A DNA stretch of 64,000 nt from CBDCGS01 sp965216915 (GTDB lineage: Bacteria; Pseudomonadota; Alphaproteobacteria; UBA828). Where the stretch lies: assembly GCA_965216915.1 (NCBI GenBank), contig CBDCGS010000010.1, forward strand, positions 310,001 through 374,000, given 5' to 3'. Below the pieces are notes generated by a model. The model did not search any database and had not been told where the DNA came from. It saw only the letters and a program-made list of their open reading frames with translations. Shown piece by piece: positions 21,233 through 30,834 of the stretch; position 1 is the first letter of the stretch, and the number at the start of each line of letters is the position of its first letter. The position numbers and the translations under genes are program-made.

Positions 21233-22224
21233 CGACGCTCGTCACCGGCGCCACCGGGTTTCTGGGCTCGGCCGTCGCGCGACAGCTCATCGCGGCGGGT
21301 CACACGGTGCGCGTGCTCACCCGCGCCGGCAGCGACACCCGCAACATCGATGACCTCGACGTCGAGCGCGCGCTCGGCGACCTGACGGACCCGGCCTCGC
21401 TGGGACGCGCCGTCGCGGGGTGCGACACGCTCTTCCACGTGGCCGCCGATTACCGCCTCTGGGTGCCCGATCCGTCCGCGATCTACCGCGCCAATGTCGA
21501 CGGCACGCGCGACCTGCTGCGTGCGGCGTCGGCGGCCGGCGTGGCGCGCATCGTCTACACCTCGAGCGTCGCGGCGCTCGGCCTGAACGCCGACGGCACG
21601 CCGGCGGACGAGACCACGCCGGTGCGCGAGAGCCAGATGATCGGTCACTACAAGCGCTCGAAGTTTCTCGCCGAGCAGGCCGTGCTCACGCTGGTAGCGG
21701 AGGAGGGCGTGCCGGCGGTGATCGTGAACCCGTCGGCGCCGGTGGGCCCGCGCGACGTCAAGCCGACGCCGACCGGGCGGATCATTGTGGATTTCGCGAC
21801 CGGGCGCATGCCCGCCTATGTTGATACGGGCCTCAACCTGGTGCATGTCGACGATTGCGCGGCCGGGCATCTACGGGCGCTCGAGGCCGGCGAGATCGGT
21901 GAGCGCTACATTCTCGGCGGCGAAAACCTGACGCTCCGGGCGATCTTGGAGCGGCTCGCCCCCCTGGTCGGCCGTCCCGCACCCAAGATCCGCCTGCCCC
22001 ATGGGCCGCTCGGCCCGCTCGCCTGGAGCTCGGAGATGTGGGCGCGCCTCACCGGCGTCGAGCCGCGGCTGACGCGCGATAATCTGCGCATGGCGCGCAA
22101 GCTGATGTTCTTCTCGTCCGAGAAGGCCGAACGCGCGCTGGGCTTCAAGGCCCGTCCGACCGAGCAAGCACTCGCCGACGCGGTCGATTGGTTCCGCGCG
22201 ATGGGCTATCTCGCGCGGCGCTAG
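21229..22224 (+). CDS. hpnA: Hopanoid-associated sugar epimerase HpnA
   Basis: This 331-residue NAD-dependent epimerase of the extended SDR type starts MTTLVTGATGFLGSAVAR (TGxxGxxG cofactor loop). It carries the HpnA-like segments FHVAADYRLWVPDP and NPSAPVGPRDVKPTPTGRI, and the active-site YKRSK. It is presumed to act in modification of the hopanoid side chain, but its exact reaction is not settled. The ATG overlaps the stop of the CDP-alcohol phosphotransferase gene (ATGA). Confidence 0.92.
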   Translation: MTTLVTGATGFLGSAVARQLIAAGHTVRVLTRAGSDTRNIDDLDVERALGDLTDPASLGRAVAGCDTLFHVAADYRLWVPDPSAIYRANVDGTRDLLRAASAAGVARIVYTSSVAALGLNADGTPADETTPVRESQMIGHYKRSKFLAEQAVLTLVAEEGVPAVIVNPSAPVGPRDVKPTPTGRIIVDFATGRMPAYVDTGLNLVHVDDCAAGHLRALEAGEIGERYILGGENLTLRAILERLAPLVGRPAPKIRLPHGPLGPLAWSSEMWARLTGVEPRLTRDNLRMARKLMFFSSEKAERALGFKARPTEQALADAVDWFRAMGYLARR

Positions 22225-22275
22225 CGCGCGCAGCCAGCGCCGGGGCCATCCGGCGCCGGCGCAATAAGCCGCCGG

Positions 22276-24327
22276 TTAGGCTGCCTTCACCGCGGAGAGG
22301 AACGATTCGACCTCGCCCCTGAGCGTTTCCGATTGGCGCGACAACTCGTCCGCCGCGGAAAGCACCTCGGCGGCCGATGAGCCGGTTTCCTCGGCGGCTT
22401 TGGTGACCTCACCGATGGTCGAGGTGACCTGCTGCGTGCCGCTTGCGGCCTGTTGAACACTCTGCGCAATCTCTTGGGTTGCGGCGGTCTGTTCTTCCAC
22501 AGCGGCGGCGATGGTGGTCGCGGTCTCGCCGATCTCGTCGATGATGCCGCGAACCGATCCGATGCCGTCCACCGTGTCGCTCGTCGCGGCTTGCATGGCG
22601 GAGATCTGGGCCGAGATTTCCTCGGTCGCCTTCGCGGTCTGATTGGCGAGGCTCTTGACCTCGGAGGCCACGACGGCGAAACCCTTGCCGGCCTCGCCGG
22701 CCCGCGCCGCCTCGATGGTCGCGTTCAGCGCCAAGAGGTTGGTCTGCTCGGCGATGTCGGAGATCAGGTTGATCACCTCGCCGATTTTCTGCGCCGCTTG
22801 CGCCAGACCCTCGACGGTGTCCGCCGCGCTCTCGGCCTGGTTGACGGCGCGGTTGCTGGTCTCTGAGGATTGCGCGACCTGACGGCTGATCTCTGAGATC
22901 GAGCTGGAAAGCTCCTCGGCCGAGGCGGCCACCGTGTTGACGTTGATCGACGCGACGTCGGAAGCGTTGGCGACGTCTTGCGCTTGCGCGGTCGCGCTTT
23001 CCGCGGTGGTCTTCATGGAGGCGGCCGTCTCGCGCATTTGTGTGCTGGCGGCTGCGACAGCCTGAAGAACGCCGCTCGCGGCGTTCTCGAAATTGGTGCA
23101 GAGGTCAGCGACCTCCTGCGAGCGCTTCTCGCGCGCCGCCTGCTCCGCTTCTTTTTCCTGCGCGAGGCGTTCGGATTCGATCCCGTTGTCCTTAAACACC
23201 TGCACGGCGCGCGCCATTTCGCCGATCTCGTCTTTGCGCTCGGCACCATGAACGTCAACGGTCAGATCACCTGCGGCCAGGCCGCTCATCGCGTCGGTCA
23301 TTCCCACAACCGGTTTGGTGATGCTGCGCACCACGATCGTGACGGCAGCGGCGGTCACGAGAAGCAACAGCAACGTGATAATGCCTTCCATGATGAAAGC
23401 GGTTGCCGCGTCGCTGCGCTTGGCCGACGCCTGCGCGTTGAGATTGGCCGCGATGCGGTCCTCCACCGCCTTGAGCAGGTCGATCTTTGCGGTGATCGCG
23501 CTGAACCATTGCGGGCCGGTAATGCCCTCGAGAGAGCCGCCAAACGGGCTGGCGATCGCCACTTCGCGCATACGCTCCACTGTGGCGACATCCGCACCGG
23601 ATACGGTTTTCGCGAAAAACTGTCGCTCGGCGGGCGTGGCATAGGCGGCGAAATTGGCGAGGAAGGCCTCTTGCGCGGCGATCAGCGAGACGAAACGACG
23701 ATGCACAGTCGGCGAGAACTCGGCGGCGCCGAAGCCAGCGGCGCCCATCGCGCGCTCGATGCCGGCACGCTCTTTGGCTTGCAACAGATTCGTGTAGGCG
23801 GCGATCGCCCGCGTCACCTCCGCATCGGTGCTGAGCACGGCCATTTCTTCGACGATGCCGAGGAGCTCGGCGATGGTGCCACCATAATGTTTCGCCATGT
23901 CACCGACGGCGAGGGAGAGCGAGTCGACCTGCTGCCTCATCCTGTCGAGCTCCGCCACCATACTGCGGGCGCGCGCCATCTTCTCAGCAAACCCAGCGCC
24001 ATAATTGTCTAACGGGAAATCATTGAGCGCGGCCTCGAGTTGGGTGCGCGCGCTGTTCGTGTCGTTGCGCTGGGCGAGCAGCCCTTGCCGGAAGGTCTCG
24101 CCACCGTGCGAGCCGATGAAGCCGGCAGACTGTCCGCGCTCCTTCTGGAGTTCGTGGACGAGCGCGCTCACGTCCGGCGCCAGCGTGGCGAGGGCGCCGA
24201 CGTCACCCAGCTCCGACGACGTACGCTGGGCGTCGACGACCACGAAGCCGGAGAATGCGAGGAGGCCAAGAATGGGTAGAATAAGGGCGAGCCCAATGCG
24301 GCTCCGAATCTTCAGGTTATTTAGCAA
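22276..24327 (-). CDS. Methyl-accepting chemotaxis protein with NIT-type sensor domain
   Basis: This 683-residue chemoreceptor has a membrane helix at about 9-31 and a periplasmic helical domain with the NIT signature LVHELQKERGQSAGFIGS. A second helix follows at about 312-335, then a HAMP domain (RSITKPVVGMTDAMSGLAAG). The cytoplasmic signalling domain carries the hairpin tip core IAEQTNLLALNATIEAARAG. NIT domains are thought to sense nitrate/nitrite, but binding is not proven for this branch. The start is TTG at 24327 with AGGAG six bases upstream. No che genes are near. The 237-base gap upstream is AT-richer and must carry its promoter. Confidence 0.93.
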   Translation of the reverse strand: MLNNLKIRSRIGLALILPILGLLAFSGFVVVDAQRTSSELGDVGALATLAPDVSALVHELQKERGQSAGFIGSHGGETFRQGLLAQRNDTNSARTQLEAALNDFPLDNYGAGFAEKMARARSMVAELDRMRQQVDSLSLAVGDMAKHYGGTIAELLGIVEEMAVLSTDAEVTRAIAAYTNLLQAKERAGIERAMGAAGFGAAEFSPTVHRRFVSLIAAQEAFLANFAAYATPAERQFFAKTVSGADVATVERMREVAIASPFGGSLEGITGPQWFSAITAKIDLLKAVEDRIAANLNAQASAKRSDAATAFIMEGIITLLLLLVTAAAVTIVVRSITKPVVGMTDAMSGLAAGDLTVDVHGAERKDEIGEMARAVQVFKDNGIESERLAQEKEAEQAAREKRSQEVADLCTNFENAASGVLQAVAAASTQMRETAASMKTTAESATAQAQDVANASDVASINVNTVAASAEELSSSISEISRQVAQSSETSNRAVNQAESAADTVEGLAQAAQKIGEVINLISDIAEQTNLLALNATIEAARAGEAGKGFAVVASEVKSLANQTAKATEEISAQISAMQAATSDTVDGIGSVRGIIDEIGETATTIAAAVEEQTAATQEIAQSVQQAASGTQQVTSTIGEVTKAAEETGSSAAEVLSAADELSRQSETLRGEVESFLSAVKAA

Positions 24328-24564
24328 TGTCGTCTCCTAACATGCCGCTCTCACTCTTCGTAACGAGTGCGACTCTGAACGGTGGTGCACCGCAGATCGA
24401 ATCAGGTTGGATGCTAGGTTCTTGGTTACTAAACAGTCGTTAAATCGCGGGACAAAAGTCCTCCAGCGAAACGGACAGTTGAGTATTTTTGAGGTGTGCT
24501 AGGAGTCTTCAAGCGACATTATTGACTCCCTATATGTCGAAAAGCCTCGATCAAGCGTCGTATC

Positions 24565-25980
24565 ATGCAGATCGAAATCACTCTCTCGGCTCCAGCCTTC
24601 GCCGACTACTCTGCGCGGGATCTCGGCTTTCTTCTCCGCAAACATCCGGATCATGTCCACGTGCGTGAGACCGCCGCCGGGGTCGCGACGATGTTCTTCC
24701 GCGAGGCATCGGATGCGCGGGCGACCGCCGTGCTGCATCTCGACGTCGACCCCATCCGGTTGGTGCGTGGCCGCGGCGCGCGCGCGGATGGCCTCCTCGA
24801 CCAATATGTCAACGACCGGCCTTACGTCGCGAACTCGTTTCTGTCGGTCGCGCTCAACCGGGCCTATGGGCAAGCCATGGCGGGCCGCTCGAAGGAGCGG
24901 CAGGCGCTCGCCGAGCGTCCGCTGCCCTTCGAGGCACGCGCGACGCCGGTTTCGGTCGCCGGCGGCGCTGACCTGGTGACGCGCCTCTTCGAGCCATTGG
25001 GCTACGCTGTTACCGCCCGGCTGCTGGGCGAGAGTGGCGCACGCGGGCTCTACGACCTCCGGCTGACAGGTGCGGTGCACCTCGGTGCGCTCCTCAAGCA
25101 TCTCTACGTTCTTGTCCCCGTGCTCGACAACGCCAAGCACTGGTGGATCGACCGCGACGAAGTCGAGACGCTGCTCGCCAAGGGTGAGGGATGGCTCGCC
25201 GCCCATCCGGATAAGGAACTGATCACGCGGCGCGCCCTCAAGCATCGCCGCGCGCTGATCCATGCCGCCCTCGCACGGCTCGCGGAGAACGAGGTCGCCG
25301 ATGATGACGAGGCCGAGGCGGCGGCGGGCGTGCCCGAGGCGGCGCTCGAGACGCCGATACGCCTGCACGATCTCCGGCTCGATACCATCGCCGATGTGCT
25401 TGTCGAGCATGGCGCCGGCAGCGTGCTCGACCTCGGTTGTGGCGAGGGCAAGCTGCTTCAGCGCCTCGTCAAGGCACGCGGCATCGGGCGTCTCGTTGGC
25501 GTCGACCCATCGGTGCGCGCGCTCGAGGTCGCGCACCGGCGCCTTCGCCTCGACCGGGCAGGCGAGGCGCTGCGCGAACGCCTCTCGCTCCAGATGGGGA
25601 GCCTCACCTATGGTGACCGGCGCTGGCACGGGTTCGACGCTGCGACGCTGGTCGAGGTGATCGAGCATATAGAGCCTTCGCGTCTCTCTTCGCTCGCGCT
25701 CGCGGTTTTCGCCGACGCCCGGCCGCGCCTCGTCGTGGTCACCACGCCGAACCGCAGCTACAACGCGCTCTTCGAGACAATGGCCGCAGATGCCTTCCGC
25801 CATCCCGACCACCGCTTCGAGTGGACGGAAGCGGAGTTCCAGGAATGGTGCGCGGCGGTCGCAGCCGGCTATGGCTACGCCGTGTCGTTCAGGCCGATCG
25901 GCCCGGTCGATCCCGCACATGGCCCGCCGTCGCAGATGGCGATCTTCTTGCGCGAGGCCCCCCGGGAGGCGGCGGCATGA
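24565..25980 (+). CDS. hen1: 3'-terminal RNA ribose 2'-O-methyltransferase Hen1
   Basis: This 471-residue protein has the bacterial Hen1 layout. An N-terminal Pnkp-activating domain comes first (starting MQIEITLSAPAFADYSARDL). The C-terminal SAM methyltransferase has VLDLGCGEGKLL near residue 288. The metal-binding ExxEH motif is in LVEVIEHIEPS near residue 364, with a further histidine in HPDHRFEWTEAEF near 415. It methylates the 2'-OH at the break of a cleaved RNA before sealing, so that the repaired RNA resists re-cleavage. It overlaps pnkp by four bases. Confidence 0.95.
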   Translation: MQIEITLSAPAFADYSARDLGFLLRKHPDHVHVRETAAGVATMFFREASDARATAVLHLDVDPIRLVRGRGARADGLLDQYVNDRPYVANSFLSVALNRAYGQAMAGRSKERQALAERPLPFEARATPVSVAGGADLVTRLFEPLGYAVTARLLGESGARGLYDLRLTGAVHLGALLKHLYVLVPVLDNAKHWWIDRDEVETLLAKGEGWLAAHPDKELITRRALKHRRALIHAALARLAENEVADDDEAEAAAGVPEAALETPIRLHDLRLDTIADVLVEHGAGSVLDLGCGEGKLLQRLVKARGIGRLVGVDPSVRALEVAHRRLRLDRAGEALRERLSLQMGSLTYGDRRWHGFDAATLVEVIEHIEPSRLSSLALAVFADARPRLVVVTTPNRSYNALFETMAADAFRHPDHRFEWTEAEFQEWCAAVAAGYGYAVSFRPIGPVDPAHGPPSQMAIFLREAPREAAA

Positions 25981-28529
25981 CGTTCACGATCCCGGATTTC
26001 TGCCTGGTTGCGCTGATCGGCCCGACCGGCGCCGGCAAGTCGCGGCTCGCCCGCAAGCATTTCCTCGAGACCGAGATCGTGTCGTCGGATCGCTGCCGCG
26101 CGCTCGTCTCGGACGACGAACGCGATCAGACGGCGACCGACGACGCATTCGACCTCCTGCAATACACCGCCGGCGTGCGCCTGCGCCGGCGCAAGCTCAC
26201 CGTGATCGACGCGACCTCGGTCGAGCGGCAGGCGCGTGCACGCCTAGTGAGCCTCGCGCGCCGCTATCATGCGCTGCCGGTGGCGCTCGTGCTCGACATT
26301 GACCCAGCGCTTTGCCACGAGCGCAACAAGGCGCGCCCCGAGCGGCCATTCGGCCCGCACGTCGCGCGCCGTCACGCGAGCGCTTTGCGCCGCGGCCTGC
26401 GCGGGCTCGCCAGGGAGGGCTTTCGCCGTGTTCACATCATGCGCTCGCCGGAGGAGGTCGACGCGCTCGAGATCGTGCGCGAGCCGCTCTGGACCGATCG
26501 ACGCACCGAGCGCGGACCCTTCGATATCATCGGCGATGTGCACGGCTGCTTCGACGAGCTCGGCACCTTGCTCGGCCAGCTCGGCTACGCCGTCGACCCA
26601 CTGCCCGATGATCCCGATGCGTTGGTGAGCGCGCGCCACCCGGAGGGCCGCACCGCCTTCTTCGTCGGCGACCTCGCCGATCGCGGTCCGCGCAATGTCG
26701 ATTGCTTGCGCCTGGTCATGGGCATGTGCGAGGAGGGCACGGCGCGCTGCGTCATCGGCAACCACGATTTCAAGCTGAGCAAGTGGCTCAAGGGCCGCCA
26801 GGTCCAGCAGACCCACGGTCTCGACCTCACGGTCGCCGAGTTGGACGGTGCGTCGGAGGCCTTCCGGGCGCGGGTCGCCACGTTTTTGGATGGGCTCCTG
26901 TCGCACCACTGGCTCGCGGATGGCAGTCTCGTGGTCGCGCATGCCGGCCTCAAGGAGGCGATGCACGGGCGTGCCTCGGGCCAGGTGCGCAGCTTCGCGA
27001 TGTATGGCGAGACCACGGGCGAGATCGATGACTTCGGTCTGCCGGTGCGCCTCGAGTGGGCGCGCGATTATCGCGGCAAGGCGGATGTCGTGTTCGGCCA
27101 TACGCCGGTGCCCGAGCCCGAATGGCTCAACAACACGCTTTGCGTTGACACGGGTTGCGTCTTTGGCGGCAAGCTCACCGCGCTCCGCTGGCCCGAGCGC
27201 GAGACCGTCTCGGTCTCCGCCGCGCGTCAATATGCGGAGCCGGCGCGCCCGCTCGACTCCGGCAGCGGACGGACGGCGCAGCAGGACCACGACCGGCTTC
27301 TCTATTTCGACGACTTCGCCGCCAAGCGGCGCATCGAAACGCGCTTCGGCGGCGCGCTGACGATCTCCGAGGAGCACAGCCTCGCCGCGCTCGAGGTGAT
27401 GAGCCGCTTTGCGGTCGACCCGCGCTGGCTGATCTATCTGCCGCCCACCATGGGCGCCTGCCCGACCGCGCCCGATGGTCCGATCTTGGAGCATCCCGCG
27501 CAGGGTCTCGCCTTCTATGCCAAGGCGGGCGTCGACGATCTGGTCGCGGAAGAAAAGCACATGGGCTCGCGTGCCGTCATCGTGTTGACGCGCGATCCGG
27601 CGGTGGCGGAGGCACGTTTCGGCGTCGAAGACGGCAAGGCGGGCCGCATCTACACGCGCACGGGACGTCCGTTTTTCAAGAACGAGGCGGAGGAGGAGGC
27701 GATCATCGCGCGCCTCGGGGCGGCGATGGAGCGCTGTGGCCTGTGGGAATCGCTCGACACCGGCTGGGTGCTGCTCGATGCCGAGGTCATGCCTTGGTCG
27801 GCCAAGGCACAAAGCTTGCTGCGCCTCCAATACATGCCGACCGTGATGGCCGCGCGCGCCTCCGCCGAGGCGCTTCTCGATGCCTTGCCCGATGCCGGTG
27901 GGAGCGAGGCGTTGGCGGCGCTTCGGGAGGGCGCGGTGCGGCGCCGTGACAATGCGCGTCGCATGGGCGAGACGATCGAGGGCTATTGCTGGCCGGCCGA
28001 GACCATCGACGATTACCGCATCGCGCCGTTTCACCTCTTGGCCGCCGAGGGCCGCGTGTTCGCCGATGCGCCGCACACCTGGCACATGGACACGATCGCG
28101 CGCCTCGCCGCGGGCGACCCCATTCTCCAGGTGACGGGCTGGCGCCAGCTCGATCCCGCGGCAGAGGCCGATCGCGCGGCGCTGATCGCCTGGTGGGAAG
28201 AGCACACCGCCGCGGGCGGCGAGGGCCTCGTGCTCAAGCCCACCGCGTTCGTCGCTCACCGCGGCAAGGAGCTGGTTCAGCCCGCACTGAAGGTGCGGGG
28301 CCGCGATTATCTGCGCATCATCTACGGACCCGACTACGACATGCCCGAGAACATCGCGCGGCTGCGCGAGCGTGGGCTGCGGCGCAAATTCTCGCTCGCC
28401 GCGCGCGAGTTCCGCCTCGGCCTCGAAGGGTTGCACCGCTTCGTGGACAAGCAGCCGCTCGCCAAGGTGCACGAATGCGCGCTCGCCGTGTTGGCGCTTG
28501 AATCGGAGCCGGTCGACCCGCGCCTTTGA
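25977..28529 (+). CDS. pnkp: Polynucleotide kinase-phosphatase-ligase Pnkp (RNA repair)
   Basis: This 850-residue protein has three modules. The 5'-kinase has the P-loop GPTGAGKS at residues 15-22. A binuclear metallophosphatase spans about 180-400, with DIIGDVHGC, GDLADRGP, GNHD and AHAG. The ligase-like adenylyltransferase has its nucleotidyl-lysine motif in EEKHMGSR near residue 525 and ends with GLVLKPT and QPALKVRGRDYLRIIYG. It heals and seals broken RNA with Hen1. The ATG overlaps the hen1 stop (ATGA), so stoichiometric expression is likely, fitting the known Pnkp/Hen1 complex. Confidence 0.95.
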   Translation: MTFTIPDFCLVALIGPTGAGKSRLARKHFLETEIVSSDRCRALVSDDERDQTATDDAFDLLQYTAGVRLRRRKLTVIDATSVERQARARLVSLARRYHALPVALVLDIDPALCHERNKARPERPFGPHVARRHASALRRGLRGLAREGFRRVHIMRSPEEVDALEIVREPLWTDRRTERGPFDIIGDVHGCFDELGTLLGQLGYAVDPLPDDPDALVSARHPEGRTAFFVGDLADRGPRNVDCLRLVMGMCEEGTARCVIGNHDFKLSKWLKGRQVQQTHGLDLTVAELDGASEAFRARVATFLDGLLSHHWLADGSLVVAHAGLKEAMHGRASGQVRSFAMYGETTGEIDDFGLPVRLEWARDYRGKADVVFGHTPVPEPEWLNNTLCVDTGCVFGGKLTALRWPERETVSVSAARQYAEPARPLDSGSGRTAQQDHDRLLYFDDFAAKRRIETRFGGALTISEEHSLAALEVMSRFAVDPRWLIYLPPTMGACPTAPDGPILEHPAQGLAFYAKAGVDDLVAEEKHMGSRAVIVLTRDPAVAEARFGVEDGKAGRIYTRTGRPFFKNEAEEEAIIARLGAAMERCGLWESLDTGWVLLDAEVMPWSAKAQSLLRLQYMPTVMAARASAEALLDALPDAGGSEALAALREGAVRRRDNARRMGETIEGYCWPAETIDDYRIAPFHLLAAEGRVFADAPHTWHMDTIARLAAGDPILQVTGWRQLDPAAEADRAALIAWWEEHTAAGGEGLVLKPTAFVAHRGKELVQPALKVRGRDYLRIIYGPDYDMPENIARLRERGLRRKFSLAAREFRLGLEGLHRFVDKQPLAKVHECALAVLALESEPVDPRL

Positions 28530-28673
28530 GGCGGCGCCGCGTAGGGGCGAACCGTCGCTGGCCCGCGCGGGCACGGACGGGCATAATCCGCGCTCCACGA
28601 GCACGGACACCACCCCGATGCCATTTCACTCGCGAGCCGCTCGGGCGGCCTCGCCACGCGCGGCTGCGGCCTG

Positions 28674-29546
28674 ATGGGCGGCCCGATCCCCTGGGGCGTC
28701 GGGGCCGCGGTCACCTGGGGCTTCGCCGATTTCACGGCGCGCTTCGCGGGCCGCGCAATCGGCGTGCCGGCCACCATGCTCGGCATCATGCTCGCGGGCA
28801 CGCTGATCACTGCGCTCTATATCGGGATCGCCGGCGAGCCGCTCACCTGGGACCCGCCGGGCTTGTGGACGCTGATTATCTCCGGCCTTTGCACGGCGGT
28901 CGCGACGGCGCTGCTCTTCCAGGCGATCGCGACCGGTCCGGTCTCGCTGGGCTCGCCGACCGCCTCCAGCTACCCGGCCTTCGCGCTGCCGTTCTCGATG
29001 ATCTTCGGCGCTCGGCCCGAGCCGGTGCACTGGGTTGCGATGGTGGTGACGCTCGCCGGCGTGTGGGTGGTGGCGCTCGCCGTCGGGCGCGCCGACCGGG
29101 CGCATCAGGCCGAGTACACGCGCGAGGTCGTGGTGCGCTCGCTGGTCATGGCCGCGGGCGCCGCGTTCTTCTTCGCCGTCTCCATGGTCATCGCTGACGT
29201 CGCCATCGAGCGCTATGGGCCCTGGCAAATGGTCCTCGCGGTGCGCTTGACGGGGGTTTGCTTCTTCGCGGGGTGGTTCCTCGCGGTGCGCAAGCGGCCC
29301 GGCATTCCAACCCGCGCCTGGCCCCTCTTGATCGCGCTCGCGCTCTTCGATACGGCGGGGTACGCCACGCTCTTCATTGGGCTCGGCCAGGAGAACGGCA
29401 CACTCGCGCTGGTCGCAAGCTCGTCCTATGCCGTCGTCGCCGTGCTGCTCGCATGGGTGTTCCTGCGCGAGGCGGTGGGCAAGCTGTTGTGGCTCGGCGT
29501 GCTATTGGTGGTGGGCGGTATCAGCGTGCTGAGCTGGTTCGGCTGA
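28674..29546 (+). CDS. DMT-superfamily (EamA) transporter
   Basis: This 290-residue protein has about ten hydrophobic helices in two repeated halves, the EamA pattern, starting PWGVGAAVTWGFADFTARFA. The second half ends with VASSSYAVVAVLLAWVFLRE, the typical last-but-one helix. Members export or import small metabolites such as amino acids. The substrate is not predictable. The stop lies 26 bases before the enoyl-CoA hydratase start, which may be cotranscribed. Confidence 0.85.
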   Translation: MGGPIPWGVGAAVTWGFADFTARFAGRAIGVPATMLGIMLAGTLITALYIGIAGEPLTWDPPGLWTLIISGLCTAVATALLFQAIATGPVSLGSPTASSYPAFALPFSMIFGARPEPVHWVAMVVTLAGVWVVALAVGRADRAHQAEYTREVVVRSLVMAAGAAFFFAVSMVIADVAIERYGPWQMVLAVRLTGVCFFAGWFLAVRKRPGIPTRAWPLLIALALFDTAGYATLFIGLGQENGTLALVASSSYAVVAVLLAWVFLREAVGKLLWLGVLLVVGGISVLSWFG

Positions 29547-29572
29547 GCCGCGCGGGGCAGGGGAGGCCAAGG

Positions 29573-30340
29573 ATGCCGCAACACATTCAACTGACGCGGA
29601 CGGACGCCGTCACGACGATCACCTTCGACCGCGCCGCGGTGCGCAACGCCCTCAACTACGAGATGGCGGAGGAGACGGCCGCCGCGCTCGCCGACTGCAA
29701 TGCCGATCCCGCGTGCCGCGCCGTCGTGCTGACCGGCGCCGGCGAGAAAGCCTTTTGCGCCGGCATGGACATCAAGGTCGTGCAAACCCTCGACGCGGCG
29801 AGCGCCCCCGATTGGATGGCGCGCATGCGTGCGTTCTATGAGGCGATCCGCGGCCTCGACAAGCCGTGCGTCGCGGCGGTCAACGGCACCGCCGCGGGCG
29901 CCGGCTATCAAATCGCGCTGCTGGCCGACTACCGGGTCGGCCATGCGGGCGTGCGCATGGGGCAGACCGAAATCAAGCTCGGCCTCGCGAGCATTCTCGG
30001 GGCGCACATCATGTATCCCCATCTCGGCCATTCGCGCTCCGTCGAGCTCACGCTGAGCGGCCGTCTCATGGACGGTGAGGAATGCCATCGGGTCGGCCTG
30101 TTCCACGAGCTTGTGCCCGAGGCCGAGGTGCGCGCGGCCGGCGAGGCGGCTGCCGCCCGCCTCGCCGCGCTGCCGCCGGTCGCGATGCGCCTTTCCAAGC
30201 AGAATTTCCGCGAGATGACGCAGGCCGGCTTCGACGCCGCGTTCGCCGCGGCGGAGCGCCTCCAGTCCGAAGCCTACGCATCGGGCGAGCCACAGCGCAT
30301 GATGGCCGCGTTTCTTGAAGCGCGCAGCCGTCGGACTTAG
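29573..30340 (+). CDS. Enoyl-CoA hydratase/isomerase family protein
   Basis: The ATG at 29573 follows a strong GGGGAGG and gives 255 residues of crotonase fold. The oxyanion-hole segments are GAGEKAFCAGMDIK (about 57-70) and NGTAAGAGYQIALLAD (about 103-118). The usual catalytic glutamate of the second segment region appears as EIKLGLAS (about 135). Family reactions include hydration, isomerisation or hydrolysis of acyl-CoA, and the substrate is unknown. A decayed relative follows directly downstream. Confidence 0.88.
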   Translation: MPQHIQLTRTDAVTTITFDRAAVRNALNYEMAEETAAALADCNADPACRAVVLTGAGEKAFCAGMDIKVVQTLDAASAPDWMARMRAFYEAIRGLDKPCVAAVNGTAAGAGYQIALLADYRVGHAGVRMGQTEIKLGLASILGAHIMYPHLGHSRSVELTLSGRLMDGEECHRVGLFHELVPEAEVRAAGEAAAARLAALPPVAMRLSKQNFREMTQAGFDAAFAAAERLQSEAYASGEPQRMMAAFLEARSRRT

Positions 30341-30383
30341 CGCGTTGCCGCCACCAACCGCCACGGGAGGATCGATCTGCCAC

Positions 30384-30750
30384 GCGGGTGATCAGGAGCG
30401 AGACGGCTTTCACGTGATTGTCGATGCCGGGCGGGCGCGTGCGGATATCGTGCTCGATCGCCCGCCGCCTGCCGGGGCCGGAGGCCCATGCTTGGCGCAT
30501 CGCGGTCGACTGCGTGCCCGACGACGGCCGGGCCGCGGCGACCGATGCGCTCGCCGACGGGCTAAGGCAGTTCTCTCCGCTCGCCCAGCGCACGATCAAG
30601 AGCGTGCTCAACACCGCGCAAGGCGCGGTGCTTCACGTGGCCATCGAGCTGGAGGGCCAGGCCGATGGTCGGCTGAGAAGCTCCGAGGATTTCGCCGAGG
30701 GCGTCGCCTCCTTCACCGAGAAACGCAAATCCCGCTTCCGCGGCGAATAG
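30384..30750 (+). pseudogene. Internally deleted enoyl-CoA hydratase remnant
   Basis: Two pieces of a crotonase-type gene survive in different frames. The first piece reads VIVDAGRARADIVLDRPP, matching the usual N-terminal strand. The second reads RQFSPLAQRTIKSVLNTAQ, then SEDFAEGVASFTEKRKSRF, a typical C-terminus that ends at a TAG at 30748. The active-site core between them is missing and the frames differ. It was probably a second hydratase beside the intact one at 29573-30340. Confidence 0.75.
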
Positions 30751-30834
30751 CGAGCGGGGCAAAAGGCCGCCCGCCCGCTATACTCTTGTGGTGATGAGGC
30801 GATCTCCCACGACCCCACCGGCGCGGCGTGCCGC

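Noticed and set aside
30315..30794. A 159-residue open frame between the enoyl-CoA hydratase and larC as a gene
   Set aside because: Only a short stretch resembles a hydratase N-terminus; the remainder is out of frame with the hydratase C-terminus, so a decayed gene fits better.
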